Below are positions 1 to 9,415 of a DNA stretch of 64,000 nucleotides, one piece after another. The notes under the pieces are model-generated. The model ran no database searches. It was given only the letters and a program-made list of their open reading frames with translations, and had not been told where the DNA came from. The first letter of the stretch is position 1, and the number at the start of each line of letters is the position of its first letter. The translations under genes and the position numbers were made by a program. Origin of the DNA: Gymnopilus junonius (lineage: Eukaryota > Basidiomycota > Agaricomycetes > Agaricales > Galerinaceae); contig JADNYJ010000024.1 of the NCBI GenBank assembly GCA_015501075.1, positions 277,380 through 341,379 of the forward strand, in the 5' to 3' direction.

Positions 1-554
1 GACATGAACTTCAGAACTGCGAGAGAACCGGCATGTGATGCCTTGACAGCAACATCTCCAACATGGATGAGAACATCGTTCGATGAAGAATACTTGACGC
101 GTTTTAGAAGCTTCCTAGGTAGATGTTTCATTAGAAATTGTTGAAGGACACGAATTGAATGGTGCCCACTCAAGAGAATTTATCATGCCGTGGACATCGC
201 CAACAATGATAGCCCGCTTTTTAGGATCATCTGCTTCAGCTCCTTTAGTTGATCAATACGTGCAGAAGATTCCAGACAAACCTAGAGGGAACTCCTCTTG
301 AGATAGTTTCCTCACATGGACATAGTGAGCAACATCTGGGATGGCTGGCATTTATTTTAGCATGGAGTGTACGTGAAGAATAGCAATGGTATAGTTATAC
401 ACGTTGTTTCGTGGCCCTGATAATGACTGAGCGGTCGCCAGCTGATGTTTTCGGAATATGCCTTCCTTAAGGAATCTGCAATTCCACAGGACATGAAAAA
501 CACGAGGAAGACGGAAACAATTACATATGACAGGATCTGGAGGCGTGAACTCAT
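1..554 (-). CDS. Membrane-anchored calcineurin-like metallophosphoesterase, C-terminus off the left edge
   Basis: Seen: a start at 554 opens with a hydrophobic stretch (ILSYVIVSVFLVFFMS), a likely N-terminal membrane anchor. Exon 1 joins exon 2 through a GTATAA...GCCAG intron at about 350-400, giving SIPDVAHYVHVRKL. The metal-binding motif GDVHG follows. A further intron (GTGGGC...CCTAG) joins INSLE to KLLKRVKY, and then comes the second motif, NDVLIHVGD. These two motifs are the conserved Asp/His blocks of the family, so a phosphatase fold is well supported; the substrate is unknown. Odd: around 265-300 the main frame has an in-frame TGA. It can be bypassed only by a 39-bp intron (GTTTGT...TAAAG) or by two compensating shifts, because the alternative frame there (ESSARIDQLKEL) looks like homologous coding sequence. 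The gene may therefore be damaged. The rest lies outside the window. Confidence 0.7.
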
Positions 555-1540
555 GGATGCGCTGAGTCGCCCCTTGGCGTTGGAAAGGGTAGAATTGTAC
601 GCTGCACGCCGAACGTTCAGAAAAATGATCGCAGAGAGTTTACACTGGTGGTGGTGCGAAACGTGAATGGATTTGAGCCTTGGGAATGAGTTACGTCATA
701 AATCGGTCGCCAAGCACGTGTCCGTCAGTCCCGGTTTTATTACGAGACCTTACGTAATAAGGAATAACTCGTCCTTACATTTTGTACTCTGTTACCTGGT
801 TAGCAGACTCAACACACGGTTAGTAAGTAGTACCCGGTCAGCACCCAGTCAATACCCAGTCATATTAATCTGAATTAAAGCTTCAGTATCTGTTCTCCTT
901 CTTTGCTCCTTCTGATCTAGTTTGGACTCCATTTTTGAATATTTTTTCAACGGTTGCAGGCCGGGACTATTTGCCGTTCCATTTAGACTGGAGCTGACAT
1001 TTTAGTACGACTCTCTCCATCTCTTGACGTGTAAATTGTGTACATCCCGAAGCTGACTCCCGCTTCCGTCGACCCAACGTCGACCAGAAGTAGCTGTTCT
1101 CTACGACGGCTCCCTGGAAATATGCTCCTGAGGATTTAATTCAAATTTCGATGACCTTTTAATCCAAATAGTGACATGACGAAGGTCTCGTACTCGCCAG
1201 CAGAGCTCAGCATGGCCCTCACCCAACAAGTTAGTATTTAGGGCAAAAAGGCCTCCCTCACGGAAAGCTACTCAGACTTTCAGTCAACTCATCGCAACTT
1301 GTTTCTTGTTTCTACCAATCTTATAACAAGTTAGTTCCTTCACTCTTCTGCTTCCTTCCCTTACTTGACTGCTCATTTGCTGGTATCTCCGAAATGGAGG
1401 CCCGACTGTACTACAACGGTCTATGCTCGATTCAGAATCAAGCATAGACCAACCTCGAAGCTTGCACTTCACCCGAAACGCGAAGCCTGGGATTCACCTT
1501 TCATGTCTATCGAAGGCCCAACACGTGGTGACTACGCATT
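555..1540. other. Gene-poor stretch with possible LTR debris
   Basis: I see no convincing gene. Around 830-870 the short motif ACCCRGTCA recurs (cccggtcag, cccagtcaa, cccagtcat). It is followed by a pyrimidine-rich segment resembling the 3' part of a fungal LTR. No second copy, target duplication or coding sequence supports an intact element. Confidence 0.3.
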
Positions 1541-2695
1541 GGTCTTTCCCAGCCAGAGAAGGACAAGCTTAAAGGCTTACAACAAAAGTTTTCTCGACTG
1601 GCAACTTGGGACATATTTGCGATGGCAGAGACAGTCACAAAAATGTTTCAAACCCTATCGAGATGTGGTCCCTTCAGGTGGGAAACATGTCGGACTTGCC
1701 AGGCTTTGTATTTGTCTGGAATCGTTGATTCAATCAATATGAAAGATCCTGCTTATCGAGAACTTCATATCGACTTTCAGCGCAATTATTCAAGATGCAC
1801 CGGAACGCCAGGACATCATAGACGCACCACCCAATGGTTGTAAGCGAGCCGCAGACCACCTGGAAAACCAGATTAAATCCAGTCATAAGCGACAGAAGGA
1901 CCTACCGACCGAGGAAAGGGACTTTTTACGGCTAAGTCAGCTCTGTTGTATCTTTACGCCCTACTGACTTCCGTAAACCCAAGGGAATTGCGAAGCGCGA
2001 TCTACTACTTTCAAACTTGACTTTGGCGCATTCTGTTCGCCGACACCTTCTTTCTTGCTTAGAATTGGTCCTTCCTGCCTTCCAGGTCGTGCAGAACTGA
2101 AGAGGTACCCGATAGACCCGTTACAACATTCATGGATACCTATCTCTTACTCTGAAGGAACCCCTTCGGGCGCGGCGCTGTTGGTGTTGTTCATCCAGCT
2201 GTCGTCGAACTGAAGTTGAGTCTGGCGACGTCCTAACGCACAATATGGCCATTAAGTTTGCATTCACCATGGAACAGCAAGAGAAGTTCGTTAATGAATA
2301 CCGAACATATGGTCATCTCTAGGAAAGAAAGTTTTAAGGGCATCGTGACTGTCCACGGGGGACCTGAAAACTGATGCCCAGCCTTCGGTGTCGTGAGATA
2401 GAACGTGGTGGCGATTGCCCACAAGTTTCAATTTCCGTGGAAGAGAGGTATATTTTACAGCTAATCGCATGTGCATACACTTACACAAGAGCACCTCTAC
2501 AGGAAAGCATTCATAAGCGCGTTGAAAGGTCTTCACAAAGCTGGTGTTCGGCACCACGATAGTCGCGCTGACAACTTGCTCATCGATTCACGAGGTCAGG
2601 TCCCTATTATTGATTTGGATTGTGCAGACTTCACTTTCGATGAAGAAAAGTTTGAGGAAGTGCTTGAGTGCTTAACTGAGCTCCTAGAAGGATGA
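1541..2695 (+). pseudogene. Protein kinase-like domain pseudogene
   Basis: Homology is spread over several broken frames. An open stretch from about 1541 (GLSQPEKDKLKGLQQKF onward) runs to about 1800. A segment near 2160-2330 reads GAVGVVHPAVVELK, then ESGDVLTHNMAIKF and VNEYRTYGHL, then hits a TAG. The last block (2471-2695) carries a kinase catalytic loop, HKAGVRHHDSRADN, followed by IIDLDCADF in place of the DFG segment. This layout fits the atypical protein kinase-like family that is expanded in Agaricomycetes. Stops and shifts between the blocks, without clean introns to remove them, argue for a decayed copy. The exact 5' end is not determinable. Confidence 0.55.
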
Positions 2696-2910
2696 TATCA
2701 TCCCTGAATCTAACTTTAGTGCCCATTGTAATCTTGCATTCGCATCCCCAAGTCAATTGTATACTTTGTACCCGTCAGGTTCTTGAGAGATGCCCAACAG
2801 CATCGGTCAACTGAATGCGGAACAGGTCCCAAGATTGGCAATGATATAAATTGAAATCACTTCGTAACTTCTAATAATTCGTCATAACAAATATTTGCCA
2901 GTCCGACGAT

Positions 2911-3612
2911 TCAACGAGTACCTCCATACCACTTCCATGCATTATTCTTAACGAAATCTTCGAAGGACCAAAGGTTAGCCTCAAGGTCACGTTCATCTCC
3001 ATACACATATGTTTCTGCTTCGATAGCATCCAGAGATTCCGCGAAACTTGGCAAGGGAGGGGGTGTTCCGGCACGAGTGCACCTGCATCTGTGGATAATT
3101 CCGAGAATGGACCAAGTGGATGCACTCGCACTGTCTTTCTCGTGTATTCCTGGGAATTGAAAGAATGTAGTCAAATGACCAGTATATTTACAATTTTGAA
3201 AACACCTACATCGCTTTCGAAACGATCCAGATAAACAATATCTTCGTCTGTCAAGCCTGTCACTAAGGTTCCACGTACAGATCTTTCTTCTCGGGTCAAT
3301 GGTTTGTTGATTATCCTGACTCCTTTGTCAAATGGTATAATTCCTGGGTAATCGCAGCCCTAGTATTTTTGTTGGGTAAGATCGGCCAGCGCCAAAGGCC
3401 GAAGGCTCTCAAATACCTTGACTTCATGTCGGGTATAATCCTGTCAACAATGTCAGCTCAAGCAGCAAGGTCTAATTGTGGGAAGACAAGTTACCTACTA
3501 GGAGAACAGCCGGGCATACTTTCAGATGCGCACCTTCATTCTTGATAACGGCTTTCAAAATCTTGGGATGCATGAGAGTGCCATAGAAAAATGCAGCGTG
3601 TTCTTTCGACAT
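2911..3612 (-). CDS. Gamma-glutamylcyclotransferase-like (AIG2-type) protein, frame disturbed
   Basis: The start at 3612 gives MSKEHAAFFYGTLMHPKIL; the YGTLMHP block is the substrate-binding signature of the AIG2/GGCT fold. Three introns join KVCPAVLL to DYTRHEVK, then GCDYPGIIPF and VRGTLVTGLTDEDIVYLDRF, then EYTRKTVRVHPLGPF. The C-terminal exon ends with TYVYGDERDLEANLW and SFEDFVKNNAWKWYGG before TGA. Such proteins act on gamma-glutamyl amines or peptides; the true substrate is unknown. Odd: near 3060-3080 the frame shifts by one base inside a C-run (ALVPE versus TPPPLPSFAESL). The two halves are clearly homologous but do not join. A 68-bp intron (GTGCAC...AAGCAG) would restore the frame at the cost of a conserved stretch, so this is either a sequencing error or a recent pseudogene. 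Transcribed divergently from CTU2. Confidence 0.65.
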
Positions 3613-3833
3613 TGAAAGGGTTGTAGTCTCTAGAATAGAATAGGGTATCCAGGAGAACCTGTCAGCTCTGAAATTGAAATACGGCGTCGATGTTCGTAGT
3701 AAGTTTACTCGTCAATGACTCGAGAAGCCGGGCCGACCATCCGTACCAACGTGTTTCCAAGATAGGAAGTCAATTAGCGATTGAGTCAAGCTTTCTTCCA
3801 TCTCCACCATTCAAAGACCTCGTCCTCATCATC
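3613..3833. promoter_or_regulatory. Short divergent promoter between GGCT-like gene and CTU2
   Basis: Only 221 bp separate the two divergent start codons, so both promoters must overlap here. I see no strong TATA box. Confidence 0.45.
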
Positions 3834-5749
3834 ATGTCTTCCTGTGAAAATCCCAATGTCGATAAAGATGCTCTTATGCCGCGTACGTCTATTTGCTCCT
3901 TTTTGTATGTTTTGCATTGTCGACTGGACTTCCAATAGGACGCCAGAAATTTGATGGTAAAACTAAGATCTGCGTAAGGTGCAAGGAAAATACAGGAAAT
4001 GTAGTTATTCGGTATTCTGTGTATTGCAAGTCAGTGGAATACACCATAGTCTATATACGAGGACGCTTACTTATGTCACTATCTTCTGCACAGAACATGT
4101 TTCTTCCCTCTAGTCCAAACGCGCTTCCGGAAGTCGCTCGAACCTTCAATAAATGCAACTCCGGATGGGCCGAGGAAGAAAGCCCTAAAGGCTGTAGGAT
4201 CGCTTGTTATTGGCCTTTCAGGTGGAACTTGCTCTACGGCTATGTTGGATCTGGTCGCTAAGTCATACTTCGCTCCAAAAAATGAACCGACTGGGAAGTT
4301 AAAGGGAGGAAAAGATCACCCTCGTAATTCTGATAAAGGGGTGTGGAAGGGAAAAGCGGGTATATCTTACGTCGAAGTCTGTGGTGCGTTTCCTGGAGTA
4401 TGTTATCTTTATCGTCACTGAAGCTAGCATACTCATTAGTTCCTATACTTCTAGGAGAAAGATAGAACAGAAGATATCCGTGCCGTCGTGGAAAGTTATT
4501 CCAATTCTAACTTTGAATTTCTACCCCTTCGATTGGAAGATAGTTTTGATTCAAACTGGTGGAAGAGCGTTGGCGGTGATTTGTCCACTTCTGCACAGTC
4601 TCTTGGTTTGGACATGAGAGATGAAGGCAAGTGAATTATATTACTGGAAGAGGACAACTCCTGATAAGCGCGGCTAGATCTCCATCTGGTCAACTCCTCA
4701 TCTGAATCATCCCCACTACAAGCTTTGCGGACTTATTTGTCTTCTTTACCAACGCAAACGGCATTCTACAGTGCAGTCCAAATGCTCGTACGGCTACTAT
4801 TACTCCACACATCAGCTTCAAGAGATGCCTCGCACCTTCTTCTCGGCACTTCATTAACATCTTTATCCGTAAATCTGATATCTGGTATCGCTCAAGGATC
4901 TGGCTATCAAGTTACTGAAGAAGGAAAAGAGGAATGGAACCCGAGACCAGAACATGGGATGCCTTTACGCATCGTGCGCCCTCTGCGGGATGTTGGCATG
5001 AAAGAGTGTACGATTTGGGATTGGTGGTGTAAATTGAAAATAGTGGGCGAGCCCAGAAGTCTATATAGCGGAGGCAAGAATGCCATCGGCGCTCTGACGA
5101 GAGGTATGATTACTCATGCACAAAACCTCTGGACCGATTTCTATGCCATTGACAGATTTTATATTCGGATTGGAAAGTGACTATCCTGCCACGGTGTCCA
5201 CAGTTGCGCGGACATGCGCCAAGTTGACACCAAAGGAAGGGTCGGACGAAATATGTGCTCTTTGCGAACGGTAAGTCCTAAAATCCATTGTTTGTAAACA
5301 TTGGCACTGAAGGAATCTTGTTATCCTTTTTCAGTCCTGCCCAACATGGTGTACAAGCTTGGAAATCGCGAATATCAATTCGTTCGTATCAAGAAGTCTC
5401 ATCTGCAGTTTCGGGAAACACTCGCCCACCGCACCTTACTGAAGAGGAAATCACAAATCTCACCAAGTCCTCCCTAGATATTACTCCTACTTCAGACCAC
5501 CCTTTTTCTCTTACGCCGTTGCTGTGCTATGCCTGCCACACGTTGCTTACGAGCCGAAGCAGTCGTGGACTGGCTGCATCTCTTCCACAAGGCCAGTCCA
5601 CAGGCGATGTTCCTCTACCCTTGTGGGTACGTTCTAGTGCCGACATGGCCATTTCAGCCCATAGTCATGAATCTGTTCCACTTGCTGTCAAGATGAGTAG
5701 GAGAGAGATGGAGAAGGAGATATCAGAATTCCTGCTCTCAGATGAGTAG
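3834..5749 (+). CDS. CTU2: Cytoplasmic tRNA 2-thiolation protein 2 (Ncs2/Ctu2)
   Basis: Seven exons (3834-3882, 3939-4029, 4094-4397, 4455-4626, 4669-5103, 5156-5270, 5335-5749) sum to 1581 nt and give an uninterrupted protein of 526 residues. The N-terminus has the family zinc site, CVRCKENTGN...YCKTCFFPL, followed by the degenerate PP-loop GLSGGTCSTAMLDLV. The middle carries GTSLTSLSVNLISGIAQG and RPLRDVGMKEC. The C-terminus has CALCERPAQ and LLCYACHTLL, a second cysteine cluster. Known for the family: Ctu2 pairs with Ctu1/Ncs6 in the cytosol to thiolate U34 of Lys, Glu and Gln tRNAs, with sulfur supplied by Urm1. Odd: intron 4 (4627-4668) begins GCAAGT, so it is a GC-AG intron of only 42 bp; without it the frame stops at once. 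Start: the first ATG directly before the conserved ALMPRR segment. Confidence 0.92.
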
Positions 5750-5972
5750 CTATACATCTAGGACAACTTGTTAGAGCACGAAAGTAATGTATTGTAATAG
5801 TTTGGGACGACTTTCATTGCATTTACATAGTCATAGATTTATGAGGGTCCATTGCTAGTGCATGTTTATGTAAATTAACGTGTAACTTCGCAAACCGCCA
5901 ATTCGACAGTGGAAGCTACGCAAAAAAAAAACAAAAGAATACATCAGTAACTGCGTGAGATATTGTGCCATT

Positions 5973-8775
5973 TCACATACCTGGATAGAACCAGAATGAT
6001 ACAGCGATAATGATATAAAGGCCTGAAAGAAAGGTTAGAGACATTTCTCCGATGTGTGATTGGGGACCCTCACAAATTAGAATAACACCTTCAAGCCAAT
6101 TCGACTTTCCATCTGCTACCACGTAGCCCATGGTGTTGACTAGATAACTATTGAGATCGGCCAAGAATAATGATAAGCAACAAAAGAGACTGTACCAGCT
6201 ATGTACAGGACCTGAGGACATCAACTTATCAGATAAATGTTTAATGCAGGCATGAACGGTGCATTACCATAGACTGAAAAGGATCCATTAAGAGAGACAG
6301 GGGCTTGTGTGTGATCCACGCGAGAATGACAGTGAACCTGGCATCATTGAGCATTGTAAATGAGTAAGGTGTAAGATCGCCTTACGGGATGACAAGAAGC
6401 GCGGTTTGCTGGAGTCCAAAACTTGTCAGTACAATGGTGACGGCAACTCAACGACGACTTACAATGGTAGAACCCACAGCAACACTAATACTCAGGCTAA
6501 CCTCGTCCTTGACCGAAACCTTGACGGCAGTAATAATTTCTGCAGCAGCTCATCAACGTCTCACGCGTAGCGCAAAAGAAGGATTAAAACCGACCTGCCA
6601 CTGAACTGATTGCCGGAAGTAGAATTAATCCAACCCATTCCTTACTGATGGTCATGGAAATTTCGTCCATCGCCGCAACAAGCCAGTCTACCGTTACTGC
6701 GACTGCCTGAAAGAGAGAGCGAAAAATCAGTTCAGCGAAAATGCAAGGAGGCAATTGGATCTCACCCCAGTCACGACAATAAGTAGTAATATAGTCAAGA
6801 ACCAACTCAGCTGAGGCTGCTTCGGGGGAGGAGGAAGCTGTTCCTCGACTGATGCAACCGAACTCTCGACAGAGACAGTACTTGAACAGGCAATGCTATT
6901 AACAGTGGATGCGGTGGAATTACGTGACATCGGAACGCCTCCCATCTCAGGTGCCACCAGACGTACTGTCGTCATCCCTGGTGAAGAATATGCATCCTTT
7001 TCGGAAGTGCTTCCGGGTCGACTACTCAGTGTTACATCAGACGACGAAGATAAAGGGGACGAGACGAAAGGTCGACGGGGAGGGTCAAGAGAAGAGCTCT
7101 CAGTCGACAACCTGCTGAGGTCAACAGCTGAGTTCTGGGGACTACGGTGGGGTGTGTATGGACAGTTCTTGCGAATTGCGCGCTGTTCTTTGAGGACTGT
7201 AGATAACCTATTGCTTTTCTTATTATGTTGGTCGTTATATAGGTAGGTGTGAGACCATAGTTGGAATAGCATGTAGGCGAGGTAGACTGGAAGAGTTGTT
7301 TGGTAATTCGATGCACAGATATTGCTGAAGGTGAAAAAAAACATACTGAATAAGAGAATGATGGACACCTTATAGGAAGAAATAAAGTCAGCCGATATGT
7401 TGTTGTTTTCACCATAGAAGACGTACTCCATGACTCATGTGCAATATGTTTTCCGTCTGTTCCTCAAAGGATGCATCGGTCTCTGCGGCCAGAGTAAAAT
7501 GATAAGCTGCAGGCAAGAGTATGGCGCCGATGCTGAGACTTAGCAGAGAAGAATTGATCTGTGTCGCAGCTGCCGAAGTGTTTCAGTAAATATCTTAAAG
7601 GCAGCAAAATGAGCCAGATTTACTTGGGTCGAAGCCTTGTTCAGAGAAACGAATCCCGCCTGCGAAGAAACAAAGACCCAATACCAGGACTGCACCAAAC
7701 GATCACGAATAAGGATGATCATTACAAAGGAGCTTCAAAGAGCGACTCACGAAGTTTACATAACATTGAACCAATAACTACAAAATTTATCAGTCCCTGC
7801 ATTTTAACGGCCCAAGCATTGACGTACGTGTTGATTGAACAACCCGGAGCTCGCATTTTCGCAAAGCACTGATCTAATAGAGGTATGAGACGTGGGTTAA
7901 GGATGAGATTGCGGATGGTGCATACGGCGACGACAACCTCTACGCTGTATTCAAGAATTGAATAAGGGAAGAAGAAGAAACATGTCTCTGTTGACTCACA
8001 AATTACTCTGATAAAAAGTCCAGGGACGTCAATGAATCTAGTATGTTGATATTGAAGAATCAATTTACCATGCTACCGTTCAACAGGCCAGTCTTGGAAC
8101 CTCCGATTCTGATCGCTAGGTCCCTTGTTGACAGGTCATGAAGCTAAGAGGAGAGAATCGGTGTCATATCATTGGAAAGCGTGCAGAAGGGCGCACCCTA
8201 ACTAAAGGCACCAGTGCTAAGATACAGACTGAAAACAACAATTAGCGAGAATCTGAGCACATTGAGTTGAATTGACTAGCATGTAAAGGTAAGGCCATGA
8301 TAATTCTTGATGCCAAGAGTCATAGCCCACTATTAAATAAAGAAACATCAGGTGATGGCCCAACGCGGTGAAATACGACATACAGAGATAGGAATCAATA
8401 TGAGACAGAGGTTGAGCCCTGCAATATATACTGTTATGAAGAATTGACCAGGCGCTCGATACTCGCAGACCTACATGATTTCAATGCCACGTCCCATCCA
8501 CGCAAGGCGGTTGACCACTTGAATCGCAGCCTTCCCTTGGACACAAGGGAAGATGTAGCATCCCTATCACCAGCCGGGTGGAAGTAAGGCAAATCTCCCT
8601 GACCAGAACTAGACCCCTCAGCAAAATCGCCTTGACCAACAAGGTTAGAACCCGAGTCGACCGAGCATTCCGACAACTTGGAGTCGGAGCACATTCGTAC
8701 AGGGGCTGGTAGATTGCTTCTCTCAACGTCCAAAGTTCTCCTAGCTGGAGGCAGCGAGTGTTGACCGACTATCAT
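5973..8775 (-). CDS. VCX1: Vacuolar Ca2+/H+ exchanger (CAX family)
   Basis: About fifteen small exons can be joined into one continuous CAX protein. The N-terminus (from 8775) is a polar cytosolic tail. Membrane blocks follow: WLNLCLILIPISWAMTLG, VCILALVPLV, LSTRDLAIRIGGSKTGLLNG (first c-repeat), VEVVVAISALRKCELRVVQS, LLLVLGLCFFAGGIRFSEQG and SLSIGAILLPAAYHFTL. After an acidic/Ser-rich loop (about 6730-7250) come SKEWVGLILLPAISSVAEII (second repeat), SVAVGSTIQTALLVIP, VNTMGYVVADGKSNWLEG and LYIIIAVSFWFYPG. The pore repeats are degenerate relative to textbook CAX (SVAE kept, first repeat weaker), as in one Agaricomycete subclade I remember. Predicted role: proton-driven loading of calcium into the vacuole. 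Odd: an 8-nt micro-exon at 8000-8007. The end is set by TGA after YPGM. Confidence 0.88.
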
Positions 8776-9415
8776 CTTGGGGAGGGATTTGACACGCGGA
8801 AGGGTGGATTAGTCTTTGTTCTTGGAAAAAGAAATAGAGGCCGCCAGCGCCAATGACCTTCGAAGCAAAAAAGAGGAGAATATCTTTGCACCGACGCTAG
8901 GACCTCTTTCAAAACATGCAACCGATCTTCTAATAATTCGAGCCGTATTTGGTTAGGTCGTTACCGTAAGTGGAGTAGTTGGTTGATAATTGATCGGGGT
9001 CAGCCACTTCAAGTTTCAATGTGTTGTTGCATTCCTTCCACGAAGAGCTCGACGTATGCATTGAGACAGAACGATCTAAACAATCGTCGCCTATTTTTCT
9101 TAATCTGAAGGTTGGACTATAGTCCAAGGAGAGTCGAGACTTATAAAGTTGAGAATCAGAAGCGGCGCTGCGGCGGAAAATCGCCTTGGACGCGCTGCGT
9201 GACAATGCGGTCACGTCACATGACTCGGTAATCAACGCGTCGACGCGTGATGTTCCTGAAATAAGAATTTCATTATTATTTCAAGTTGTTTCCCTTTCCC
9301 TTCCACAAAAGCTGTCGATATAATCTATCGGTCTCCCCTCTTTTTTGGGTCAATACTTTAAGCAATACTCCAAGGAATATTCCGCCTTCAGACTCCCAAA
9401 GTAATCGGTTGACTT
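8776..9415. promoter_or_regulatory. Divergent promoter region between VCX1 and SRS2
   Basis: 640 bp without a credible gene; the only long minus-strand frame (8930-9235) has no ATG start. It holds the MCB palindrome at 9235-9248 and a pyrimidine-rich, probably core-promoter segment at about 9285-9350 before the SRS2 start. Confidence 0.5.
9235..9248. promoter_or_regulatory. Double MluI cell-cycle box (MCB) palindrome
   Basis: The sequence ACGCGTCGACGCGT is a perfect 14-bp palindrome made of two ACGCGT boxes. It lies about 170 bp upstream of the SRS2 start. ACGCGT is the target of MBF (Mbp1-Swi6 type), which drives G1/S expression of replication and repair genes in fungi. A DNA-repair helicase is an expected MBF target, so regulation of SRS2 rather than VCX1 is inferred. 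Confidence 0.6.

Noticed and set aside
830..960. Solo LTR
   Set aside because: No target duplication and no second copy in the window; listed only as possible debris.
8930..9235. 101-codon minus-strand frame
   Set aside because: It starts at TTG, has no ATG, and lies in the divergent promoter.
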